DNA of 64,000 bases from Pseudomonas sp. AB6 (lineage in GTDB: Bacteria > Pseudomonadota > Gammaproteobacteria > Pseudomonadales > Pseudomonadaceae), in contig NZ_JAVIWJ010000001.1 in assembly GCF_034314105.1 (NCBI RefSeq), positions 3,584,501 through 3,648,500 of the forward strand, given 5' to 3'. This document shows, in pieces, positions 56,144-64,000 of this stretch (position 1 is the first letter of the stretch; every line of letters begins with the position of its first letter). The position numbers were made by a program, and so were the translations under genes. Under the pieces are notes generated by a model. The model worked only from the letters and a program-made list of their open reading frames with translations, was not told the DNA's origin and did not search any database.

Positions 56144-56847
56144 ATTTATTTGCGTGGCTACGCGGTGCTACACCTTCTCTCGACGCCCGCCAACAACAGC
56201 GCCTGGAGAATCTGGCGACCTGTGCAACCGTCAATGATCATCCCTTGCGCCAACAACGTTGGGTCGTGCTTGACCTGGAAACCAGTGGCCTGAACCTGAA
56301 CCGTGACGTGGTGTTATCCATCGGTGCAGTGGTAATCGAGGACGGCGCCATTGATTTGGGCCAGCAATTCGAACGCACGATTCTGCGGTCGGATCACAAG
56401 CTCAGCCCCAGCGTGCTGCTGCATGGCTTAGGCCCCAGCGCTATCGCGGCGGGGAGCGACCCTGTCGATGCTTTGTTGGACCTTATGGAGTTTGTCGGCA
56501 ACAGCCCGTTAATGGCCTTTCACGCCTCATTCGACCAACACATGCTAGGCCGTGCGTTGAAAGATAGTCTTGGGTATCGCTTGCAGCACCGTTTTTTTGA
56601 CGTGGCGCAAATGGCACCGATGCTGTTCCCTCACGCGAATATCCGGCAAGCAGGCCTTGATGACTGGACCGCATTTTTTGGTTTGCACGCGGGCGAACGT
56701 CACCACGCCAGCGCCGATGCGTTGGTCACTGCCGAATTGGCATTGATCCTGTTCAGCCATGCTCGCAAGCAGCAAATGGACAGCTCTGCACGCTTGGAAC
56801 AAAGCCTCAGCCACTGGCGCAGACGTCAGCAATCGCATTCGTTTTAG
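56140..56847 (+). CDS. DEDDh 3'-5' exonuclease (DnaQ-like)
   Basis: 235 residues. After a 40-residue leader comes an RNase T/DnaQ-type exonuclease domain with Asp45 and Glu47 (VVLDLETSGL), a central FHASFDQHML and the His-Asp end motif HHASADALVTAEL. It overlaps the stop of the upstream signalling gene by ATGA. It resembles the pol III epsilon-like partner of DUF294 proteins, and the natural substrate is unknown. Confidence 0.85.
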   Translation: MNLFAWLRGATPSLDARQQQRLENLATCATVNDHPLRQQRWVVLDLETSGLNLNRDVVLSIGAVVIEDGAIDLGQQFERTILRSDHKLSPSVLLHGLGPSAIAAGSDPVDALLDLMEFVGNSPLMAFHASFDQHMLGRALKDSLGYRLQHRFFDVAQMAPMLFPHANIRQAGLDDWTAFFGLHAGERHHASADALVTAELALILFSHARKQQMDSSARLEQSLSHWRRRQQSHSF

Positions 56848-56960
56848 GCCCCGCACTGGCGGACAGGAAATTTCCTACGCAACCTATCTGACGCGCCCGA
56901 TATACATCTTCGACATCGCCTCGCAAAGTTGCCGCATCTTTTCGACACGAAGAAATGCGT

Positions 56961-59102
56961 ATGTCCCAGGCCACCGCTCCAACCTTCACCCTAAGCATCA
57001 AAGGTCTTGAAGATCCTCGCTTGCAGGTGCTTGCGTTCGAGGGCGCCGAAGCCGTCAGCACGCCCTACGCCGTTACCGTCGAACTGGTCAGCCGGGCGGG
57101 GGATATTGAGCTTTCAGACCTGCTGCACAAGGCCGCTTTTCTCAGTTTCGGCCCGGACGGCGAAGGTCTGCATGGGCACATCCACTCGATCCATAAAAGC
57201 AACTCCGGCGCGCGGCTGACGCACTACGTCGCGGTGTTGAAACCTTATCTGGCGTACCTGGAACACAGCAGCCATCGCCGCTCGTACCAACAGATGAGTG
57301 TGCCGGACATCATCCTTGAAGTGCTCAAGGAACACGGCCTGTTTAGCGGCTTGGATGTGCAGTTCCACGGGGACGTGAGCCGCGCCACGTCGCGTGAGTA
57401 TTGCGTGCAATACGATGAAAGCGACCTGCACTTCGTGAATCGACTGTGCGAAGAAGACGGCTGGTTCTATCGTTTCGAGCATTCGGCTGACGGCCATCGG
57501 TTAATTTTCGCCGATGACGAAGGGATGTTTCCCCATAAAGCAAAGGTGGCGCTGCCGTTCAAACCGCTTAGCGGCATGGTGCCCGAAACGTATTCGATCC
57601 ATGAGTTTGGCGTGCGCTTGGCGGCGCGCACCAGCCATGTGGTGCATCGGGATTACGATTTCCAAAAAGCCGGTTCTCTACTGGAAATCTCGAGAAAACC
57701 CTGGCCGACCCAAGCCCAAGCGCAAAGGGGTGAAGCCCTGCATGTCGAGCCGAAACTTGAGCATTACGTCTATCCCGGGCGCTTTCTGGAGGACGATCAC
57801 GGCAAAAAACTATCCACCCACGACCTGCAACGCCACCGCACCGACTTTCAACTGGCTGACGGCACCAGCGATCAACCGCTGTTGCGCAGCGGGACGGTGA
57901 TCCAGCTAGAAAAGCATCCGCAGTTCAAATGGAATAACCCGTGGGTGCTGATTTCGATCCGACACGAAGGGCGCCAGCCGCAGGTGTTGGAGGAATTGGG
58001 CGCGGATGTTCCGGTCGCCGCCGGAAAAATCACTCAGGGGTATCGGAATTCCTTTACCGCCATCCCGGAAACGATCCAGTTTCGTCCCGCCCTGCGCCAT
58101 CCCAAACCGCGGATTCACAGCACCCAAACCGCCAAGGTCACGGGTCCTGAAGGCGAAGAAATCCACTGCGATAAATTCGGCCGGGTGAAGGTCAAGTTTC
58201 ACTGGGATCGTCTTGGGCCGGAAGACGAAACCAGCAGTTGCTGGGTGCGGGTGGCATCAAGCTGGGCAGGCAACAATCATGGCGCGGTGACCCTGCCTCG
58301 GGTCGGCATGGAGGTGTTGGTTTCTTATCTGGAAGGCGACGCCGACCGGCCAATTGTCATGGGCTGTTTGCCGAACAGCCGAAATCCAGTGCCTTACGAG
58401 TTACCGGCGAACAAAACCAAAAGCGTGTTCCGTAGCCGCAGCTCCAAGGCCAGTCAGGGCTTTAACGAAGTCTCCTTTGAAGACCGCAACGGCGCTGAGT
58501 TGGTCTACCTGCGTGCCCAGCGCGACATGCAGCAACTGGTCCAGAACGACAGCCGCTTGGAAGTACGTGGCCAGCGCTTGGAAACGATCAAGGGCAACAG
58601 CGTTTCAGTGCTCGAAGCCGAACACCACCAAACCATCAGCAGCGACCGCAAAGTGCAGTTGTCCGCGGGGGATCATTTGCAAGTCGCAGGCTCCAGCCAT
58701 ACCCGCGTGGCCAGCGCTTTGGTGATCGAAGCCGGGCAAGACGTGCATTACAAGTCTGGCGTCAATTTCATCGTTAACGCCGGGGTCACCCTGACCTTGG
58801 CGGCGGGTGGGCAGCATCTGGTCATCACGCCGGCGGGCATTTTCTCCAGCGTGCCCATTATGCTGGGTGGCGCGCCGCTGCCGGGCATGCCCGCGGCTCC
58901 AATGGCGCCGGGCGGTATAGATGGGTTGGAGGCTGCAGTACTTGCCCCAGTCGCTATGCCCGATCCGGCTATTCAGCAAAAGCTGTCTGGCACAGACACG
59001 ATGATCGAATTGTGCCAAAAGCCCAAAGACGGCACGCCGATGGACTGCCCGCTTGCAGACTGTCCTTGCCGAGAAGCCATGAGCAAGGGGGCGCACGCAT
59101 GA
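56961..59102 (+). CDS. vgrG: T6SS spike protein VgrG (TssI)
   Basis: 713 residues from ATG 56961 (ATG 56955 is in frame). A gp27-like region ([23 protein letters not shown], read in parts), a gp5-like OB fold ([36 protein letters not shown]), then a beta-helix needle. The C-terminus has a Pro/Ala-rich stretch ([13 protein letters not shown]) and a Cys-containing end ([18 protein letters not shown]) that may recruit the adaptor and effector. No tss structural genes are in the window, so this is an orphan vgrG island using a T6SS encoded elsewhere. The gene overlaps the adaptor by ATGA. Confidence 0.94.
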   Translation: MSQATAPTFTLSIKGLEDPRLQVLAFEGAEAVSTPYAVTVELVSRAGDIELSDLLHKAAFLSFGPDGEGLHGHIHSIHKSNSGARLTHYVAVLKPYLAYLEHSSHRRSYQQMSVPDIILEVLKEHGLFSGLDVQFHGDVSRATSREYCVQYDESDLHFVNRLCEEDGWFYRFEHSADGHRLIFADDEGMFPHKAKVALPFKPLSGMVPETYSIHEFGVRLAARTSHVVHRDYDFQKAGSLLEISRKPWPTQAQAQRGEALHVEPKLEHYVYPGRFLEDDHGKKLSTHDLQRHRTDFQLADGTSDQPLLRSGTVIQLEKHPQFKWNNPWVLISIRHEGRQPQVLEELGADVPVAAGKITQGYRNSFTAIPETIQFRPALRHPKPRIHSTQTAKVTGPEGEEIHCDKFGRVKVKFHWDRLGPEDETSSCWVRVASSWAGNNHGAVTLPRVGMEVLVSYLEGDADRPIVMGCLPNSRNPVPYELPANKTKSVFRSRSSKASQGFNEVSFEDRNGAELVYLRAQRDMQQLVQNDSRLEVRGQRLETIKGNSVSVLEAEHHQTISSDRKVQLSAGDHLQVAGSSHTRVASALVIEAGQDVHYKSGVNFIVNAGVTLTLAAGGQHLVITPAGIFSSVPIMLGGAPLPGMPAAPMAPGGIDGLEAAVLAPVAMPDPAIQQKLSGTDTMIELCQKPKDGTPMDCPLADCPCREAMSKGAHA

Positions 59103-59650
59103 GCATCTGGATGCTGCTGGAACCTAGAAAATCGCTGCTGGCCGAGCTATTTCGGCAGGTCGACCATCCGCAATTAACGCCACTATTTGCTTCGACAGAG
59201 ATGGCTGCATACGTGGATTCAAGCCCACTGTTAGTAACGGACGACGCTAAACAGGCACTCTCGCACTCAGTGCGGCAGGCGCCTTGTGATTGGCCAGGGC
59301 TGATTATCGAAAGCGAAAATTCCCACGACGCGTTGCTGGCGCACTTGCGACACCTCCTCATCGTCCGCTTTGAGCAGACCCGCATAGGCATGTTGCGCTA
59401 CTGGCATCCCGCTGTTGCAGAGCGGCTCTTTTCAGCCTGTACCGATGAAAATATTGCCGACTGGCTCGGCCCAATTGACCGTGTGCATTGGTACTCGGCC
59501 GACGCGACCAAATGGCAAACCCGCAACAACCCTCATGCCGCTCATTGGCTCCCCGCCAACACCCCCTCCTGGTTATCGATCAGCGTCGAGCAAAGCCAAT
59601 CTTTGAATCAGCCACTTCAATCAACGATTTCCAACGGACAGGAGTCCTGA
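59099..59650 (+). CDS. DUF4123 T6SS adaptor/chaperone (Tap)
   Basis: 183 residues from the ATG at 59099 that overlaps the vgrG stop. The sequence follows the DUF4123 pattern: an N-terminal MWLLEP-like start, [32 protein letters not shown], and [11 protein letters not shown] near the end. DUF4123 proteins load a specific effector onto its VgrG and are not themselves secreted. The effector gene follows after one base, so it is the cognate cargo. Confidence 0.88.
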   Translation: MSIWMLLEPRKSLLAELFRQVDHPQLTPLFASTEMAAYVDSSPLLVTDDAKQALSHSVRQAPCDWPGLIIESENSHDALLAHLRHLLIVRFEQTRIGMLRYWHPAVAERLFSACTDENIADWLGPIDRVHWYSADATKWQTRNNPHAAHWLPANTPSWLSISVEQSQSLNQPLQSTISNGQES

Positions 59651-59651
59651 C

Positions 59652-62600
59652 ATGACGCAGAGCACACTGAGCAGCGGCCCTTGCTGCGAAGTCAACAAGC
59701 TGATCGTGCAGGTCACCGGCAACGGCCATCCCGATACCCAGCGGCTGGCGTTTTATGAGCACGACAGTTTGAAACGACTGGATGCCCTGACTGATTCGGA
59801 CCGCCCCGAAACCCTCACCGGCGAGTATTTACTGAACAGCGCTCTGCACGTCTGGAGCTGGTCCAGCACCTTCAAACACCGCGTGTGGCTGGAGATCGCC
59901 AGCGTCGAAGGCGCACCGATTCGGGTGCCGCTGCCCCCGGTCTCAATCACTCCACGTCAGTTCGACGGCCAGTGGAATCAGATCGTCCCGGTGGTGCCCT
60001 TCGTCGCGCTGCCCGGTGTCAACAGCACCCACGATAACGGCACCCCAGTGTTGTGCCGCGCGGGTTTCATCTACGTGTTCCTCAACGGTCGAGTGTGGCG
60101 CGAGCTGGAAGTGCGGGTCGACGATGAACGGACCACCTACCACGACGTCGATTTCAATGAATACCGCATGGGGGACGAAATCGAACCCCGTTCACGGCTC
60201 GCGACTGGCCAAGCGCTGGAAGATATCTGGCTGCCGTCTAGCTGGAATAACCTGCCGGTAGCGCCTCAACTGTGCTTCAGCGAAATCCAATTGTCCGGTC
60301 CGCGATTGCGCTGCCTGGAGAACGACTCGGCGCTGCGCAGACAACGCTGCCAAAGCCCGAACCTGCGAAGTTCTCTTGCCACGTTCGAGCGGCTTTTTCA
60401 CAACAAACCCGATGGCACTGCAATGCTTGAGGCATTGGGTGCACTTAACGCTCACGATAACGTGCGCCCTCAAGCAGCCGCCGATGCCCACGTCAGTTGG
60501 CTACATTACGACACTCACGCATTTCCAGTCAGCAGGGTCGCGCCACAACGGGCACGCCAGCCAGGTTATGAGTGGCTGCTGGACCAACCGGCGCGTTATC
60601 TGTGCGACTTGAGTGGACAGTTTCCGGTTATTGCGCTGAGCGAAGCGCACGCCCACGTCACCCGCTCTGAGCGCGGTGAGGCGGCCTACCAAGCGACAGC
60701 CCTCGAAACCGGTGCGTGGGCGCATTGGATGGGAGAACTGTGTACGCCGCAGCTTGGCGACGAGCTCTGGCACGAACAGCCCGAAGTCCCGGACGTGCTA
60801 CACCGCGCACGCCAACGCAATCTGTACGGCGTTATGCTGCAAGACCCGCATTATCGGCTGCGCCACCTGCACACCCGAATCAATGATCAACAGAATCTGC
60901 TGCAACTCTGCGCCGCCCGCGCCAGCCGCTACGCGCATCACGCCAGCGCCTTGCTGGTGCAACAACTGGTCGTACCATCCACCCTGGGCGGCGGTATCAA
61001 TCCGCTGCATAAAAACCTGAATGCACTGAAGCTTCAAGGTCGGATCGACGTCAATCGGTTCACCGCCAGCAGTGAACGCCAGCAGCTCTGGCGGTCGCTG
61101 GAGATGAGCCAGGCACTGCTGAGCGAATGCCTGACAACCCGGCGAACCCAACAGACCCTTGCTGATCACCTGAGCATGGAAGGCTTCGATTATGTCGCCG
61201 CGCTGCATTTTGTCAGCCAACTGTTTGCCAGCTTGGCGACCCGGCCCTCTCAGACCGACCCCCTGGCAGTCAATGGTGAGGTCGGCGACGCCGTGACGGG
61301 TCTGAGCAAAAGCGACTCAGACCCCAGCGACGGACAACGGCTAATCCAACACATTGCCAATGATGAAACCCATCCGCTGCATCGGATGTTATGGCCAGCG
61401 CTTGAGTCCCAGGATACGAACGCGCCGTATGTTCAATCCGCCGTCCCAGACATCAACAGTGGCGATGGGCTGTTTCGGCCCAATGCACTGCTGGCCGCTG
61501 TCAGTTGTGAGGTCATTGACCCGAAGCAACTCAATACGCTCGACGCTTATTTACTGGCCGGTCTGGTGGAAAGCGGCAGCCTCAACAACACCCTCACCGG
61601 CACCCTAAAAGCAGCGGCCGCCGCGCTGGGAAATCTTTTTGAAAACCTGCAAGGCTCGGTGGATACCGCAGAGCGCGCGGTGCAGGCAGCACGAAATATT
61701 CCAATATCGACCACATCCCCAGCCCCAGTAGTAAACCTGACGCAGCAAAAGCGAGCCGTGGCGCAATTGCGCAGCATGCTGCCGGGTGGTTTCGGTGCCC
61801 TGCACTTCCTCACCCATCAAGAGGCCAGAAACAAGAATCTGTACATCTTTGGCTTGACCGACCTGCCGGAAATCCCGGAGCGCCTGCGCAGGCCGAGCCT
61901 TGACTATCGATCCGCGTCCGACATATCGATGGTTGAACCTCAGCACTATCGCAACGGCGGCGACCTACGCCCCAACACGATCGTCATTGCCATGCCCCGC
62001 GAGCATCGGGTTGCCCAGCTGGTTAGTAGCGTGAACCAACGAGTAAATGCGGCGTGGCAGGAGAATATGGCCGAACAAGAAAAGGTCAGGGGCAATGCGA
62101 TTCAGCAGGCGGTTAAACACCAACAGGCATTGAAGAGCGAGTGGATGTACAAGGCGCTGAACTCCACACCGTTTGCCGCGATGGTGGGGATGTTAGAGGT
62201 TTGGAATTTGAGGAATGAGTGGGTAGCGTGGGATGCCGTCGAGCGAGAAAAGGGACAGTTGAGGGCTGTAGGTGGCGCAGCCGGAGCGGGATTGGACTTA
62301 TTAATCGCTATGGAGGCGTTAACTGTAAAGTTAGCAGGTAGCCAACTCATTCTCTCAGCGGCCAATAAAACCCTATTTGTCATTCCCGAAGCATTTGGCA
62401 CCCGAGTACTGGGTGCAAAGCTCGCCCAACGTCTGGTCAAAAATATAACCGCCAGTCTGCTCGGTAGAATTACAGCCGGATCAGTCTTCGTCGGCCTCAA
62501 CCTGTATGACGCATGGTATGCCCATCAATGGGGAGATGATGCCAAGTGGGGCCACCTGCTGATGGCCGCCGGGGGACTAACCGGTATCGCAAGTACGATG

Positions 62601-63350
62601 ACCGTCGGTGGCGCCACGCTCCTTGGATTAGGCCCTTTGGGCTGGATTACCCTGATATTTGTCAGCATCGGTCTCAGCTTGGTGTACTGGCTGGGTTCGA
62701 CCCCCATCGAAGACTGGCTAAGCGCAGGCCCCTTCGGTCCAAACGCTGATCGCGCACCCCATCTCCAATCGCCGGAACCGGCCTTCTACTACTTGGTCAG
62801 CCTAATCGCCGACATTCGTATCACCGTTGAACGCAACCCGGAATACACCGTCCCCGCCTACAGCGAACACTACAATCCGGTACCCAAGTATGTGCGTGAG
62901 GCAGACACGCGTATTCGAATAGAAAGCAACTTGCCCGGCCTCCTGACGGGACCGGGCGACCTCAGCACCAAAGCATCGTGTGCGCTGATGATGGTCCGTC
63001 GATTCCAGACTCGTTTTGATGGCTCCCCTCGCGTAGAAACCCAGCTATATCCCGAGACCAAACCGATTACGTATCGGCGGACAATTAACGGCTTAGAAAT
63101 CTTTATCGTGACACCGTGGGAGAGGTACGCCGAAACAGCTCGCTCTAACGATGCAGTGTCGGCGCATATCGAATGGCAAGTCCGTGCCCAACTGACATTA
63201 AGCGATGGCGATTCGTCGTGGGTATTCCCGGCGCCAAAGCCTAAAGACCCGACGCCGTTCAATTCCACCCACGCAGCACCTAACTTCAAGGAAGTTGGAC
63301 AACTCTACTGGGCTGATGAAACCACCCATAGGGCAAGGGGCGACAATTGA
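59652..63350 (+). CDS. Large MIX-motif T6SS effector with hydrophobic C-terminal part
   Basis: 1232 residues. Residues 136-143 read RAGFIYVF, an exact fit to the core MIX motif (hRxGhhYhh) that marks T6SS effectors. A helical middle region (about 330-870) follows. From about 870 there are hydrophobic segments: 875-895, 935-960 and 966-1010 (TGIASTMTVGGATLLGLGPL, then LGWITLIFVSIGLSLVYWLG). A polar C-terminal region follows. This layout is like VasX and other membrane-disrupting effectors, so depolarising the target inner membrane is the best guess. No nuclease, lipase or peptidoglycan hydrolase motif is visible. Its place after vgrG and a DUF4123 adaptor supports delivery by that spike. Confidence 0.8.
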   Translation: MTQSTLSSGPCCEVNKLIVQVTGNGHPDTQRLAFYEHDSLKRLDALTDSDRPETLTGEYLLNSALHVWSWSSTFKHRVWLEIASVEGAPIRVPLPPVSITPRQFDGQWNQIVPVVPFVALPGVNSTHDNGTPVLCRAGFIYVFLNGRVWRELEVRVDDERTTYHDVDFNEYRMGDEIEPRSRLATGQALEDIWLPSSWNNLPVAPQLCFSEIQLSGPRLRCLENDSALRRQRCQSPNLRSSLATFERLFHNKPDGTAMLEALGALNAHDNVRPQAAADAHVSWLHYDTHAFPVSRVAPQRARQPGYEWLLDQPARYLCDLSGQFPVIALSEAHAHVTRSERGEAAYQATALETGAWAHWMGELCTPQLGDELWHEQPEVPDVLHRARQRNLYGVMLQDPHYRLRHLHTRINDQQNLLQLCAARASRYAHHASALLVQQLVVPSTLGGGINPLHKNLNALKLQGRIDVNRFTASSERQQLWRSLEMSQALLSECLTTRRTQQTLADHLSMEGFDYVAALHFVSQLFASLATRPSQTDPLAVNGEVGDAVTGLSKSDSDPSDGQRLIQHIANDETHPLHRMLWPALESQDTNAPYVQSAVPDINSGDGLFRPNALLAAVSCEVIDPKQLNTLDAYLLAGLVESGSLNNTLTGTLKAAAAALGNLFENLQGSVDTAERAVQAARNIPISTTSPAPVVNLTQQKRAVAQLRSMLPGGFGALHFLTHQEARNKNLYIFGLTDLPEIPERLRRPSLDYRSASDISMVEPQHYRNGGDLRPNTIVIAMPREHRVAQLVSSVNQRVNAAWQENMAEQEKVRGNAIQQAVKHQQALKSEWMYKALNSTPFAAMVGMLEVWNLRNEWVAWDAVEREKGQLRAVGGAAGAGLDLLIAMEALTVKLAGSQLILSAANKTLFVIPEAFGTRVLGAKLAQRLVKNITASLLGRITAGSVFVGLNLYDAWYAHQWGDDAKWGHLLMAAGGLTGIASTMTVGGATLLGLGPLGWITLIFVSIGLSLVYWLGSTPIEDWLSAGPFGPNADRAPHLQSPEPAFYYLVSLIADIRITVERNPEYTVPAYSEHYNPVPKYVREADTRIRIESNLPGLLTGPGDLSTKASCALMMVRRFQTRFDGSPRVETQLYPETKPITYRRTINGLEIFIVTPWERYAETARSNDAVSAHIEWQVRAQLTLSDGDSSWVFPAPKPKDPTPFNSTHAAPNFKEVGQLYWADETTHRARGDN

Positions 63351-64000
63351 AGTCGCTCAACTCGCCTTACTACGCGGCGACAGCGTATCGAGTAGATTGC
63401 ATCCCCAAGCAACAACCATCAGCTGAGCGTTCGTGGATACGGCGCTTTTCCAAGGTGCGTTTGCCGTGGGGACTAACTCAACAAGTCGCACCCGATGATT
63501 TTTTGACAGAGGCGTCACCTGAGGATCTCCGACGGGTAGAAAAAGGCTTGCAGGAAAAAAAGGAAAAGGTGGCTTTAGGTACTTATGTACCAGCGCCATA
63601 CGAACACGTGGACTTCCATGATCGGCACGATAATGAACGCTTCAGGTTTTCGTTGTGGTCAAAAAGATCTCAGTTTTGGATCTATCTAAACCTATTCGGA
63701 AAGTGGGGATTCATTATCGTACTTCCCGTGTATTTAATGACTATCTTCGCTGGTGCCACTAAATCTAGAGAACCCTATCTAGACGCATTAGTTTCGTTAT
63801 TCGAAGCATCAGCGCATGTACTTCTACTGCCGCAACTTTTCTGCTGGGCAATCGCCGCCCTAGTCATTCGCTTCCTCCCCCACCTCTGGGTCAAACCCTC
63901 CCGAGGCCCCATCTGGGAAATTAACCGCCGTACCGGTCTCGTCACACTCTTCGATTACGACAACAACGGCGAGTACAAAAACAACGGCACCATCGGTGAA
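63347..64000 (+). CDS. Low-G+C membrane protein, candidate T6SS immunity, 3' end outside window
   Basis: An open frame from TTG 63347 to the window end (218 codons so far). The TTG overlaps the effector stop (TTGA) and has AAGGGG six bases upstream. Two membrane helices are visible at about residues 125-145 (GFIIVLPVYLMTIFAGA) and 160-182 (VLLLPQLFCWAIAALVIRFL), followed by WEINRRTGLVTLFDYDNNGEY, which recalls DUF6708-type proteins found downstream of T6SS effectors. A membrane protein directly coupled to a pore-like effector is a natural immunity candidate. By hand count G+C over 63661-63780 is about 38%, well below the G+C-rich effector N-terminal region. Confidence 0.7.
   Translation, partial: MKSLNSPYYAATAYRVDCIPKQQPSAERSWIRRFSKVRLPWGLTQQVAPDDFLTEASPEDLRRVEKGLQEKKEKVALGTYVPAPYEHVDFHDRHDNERFRFSLWSKRSQFWIYLNLFGKWGFIIVLPVYLMTIFAGATKSREPYLDALVSLFEASAHVLLLPQLFCWAIAALVIRFLPHLWVKPSRGPIWEINRRTGLVTLFDYDNNGEYKNNGTIGE

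Overview
The window looks like a chromosome segment of a fluorescens/putida-type Pseudomonas. The evidence is the gene order (davBA next to pqqFABCDE, an acyl-CoA dehydrogenase trio next to bioDCHFB, comF, srkA, rarD, gcvR, glcB), Pseudomonas-style REP sequences, G+C-rich codon use and a type VI secretion module. Most of it is conserved core chromosome. Four accessory patches stand out.

1-7.8 kb: the 3' part of a large multi-PAS GGDEF/EAL protein is followed by a tRNA with anticodon CAT that resembles tRNA-Ile2. Its 3' 47 bp recur at 7649-7695 and bracket a 4.4 kb decayed integrative element. The element holds a broken tyrosine integrase, a HigB/HigA-type toxin-antitoxin pair whose antitoxin has a histone-H1/AlgP-like tail, a small zinc-ribbon membrane protein and a 5'-truncated type I specificity subunit.

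7.8-19.5 kb: an aromatic catabolic locus. A GntR regulator diverges from a FAH-family hydrolase, a two-domain extradiol dioxygenase, an MhpA-like flavin monooxygenase, an outer-membrane porin and an MFS carrier. A LysR regulator then diverges from an NTF2-like protein, an aromatic-acid MFS carrier and a second copy of the same porin. The likely flow is uptake, ring hydroxylation, extradiol ring cleavage and hydrolysis of the product. The substrate cannot be named from sequence.

19.6-30.7 kb: an Lrp-type regulator and davBA (lysine to 5-aminovalerate), then pqqF, the 24-codon pqqA, pqqB-E and a prolyl-oligopeptidase-type peptidase (pqqH). A YqaE/Pmp3 membrane peptide follows on the other strand. 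30.8-40.5 kb: an aminotransferase-like protein lacking the PLP lysine, coupled to a MOSC protein; a LysR regulator; and three paralogous FadE-type acyl-CoA dehydrogenases with a diguanylate cyclase between two of them. A PsrA-type palindrome lies upstream of the third dehydrogenase. 40.7-45.9 kb: a 112-residue protein resembling a miniature flagellar rod protein, then bioB-F-H-C-D on the minus strand.

45.9-57 kb: comF, srkA, rarD, gcvR and glcB. An IS150-group IS3 element is inserted between two inverted REP sequences. A lone receiver protein, a cNMP/CBS/DUF294 signalling protein and a DEDD exonuclease follow. 57-64 kb: an orphan T6SS cargo module of vgrG, a DUF4123 adaptor, a 1232-residue MIX-motif effector with a hydrophobic C-terminal part, and the start of a low-G+C membrane protein that is the immunity candidate. 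This module and the catabolic locus hold the most that is not explained by known families.
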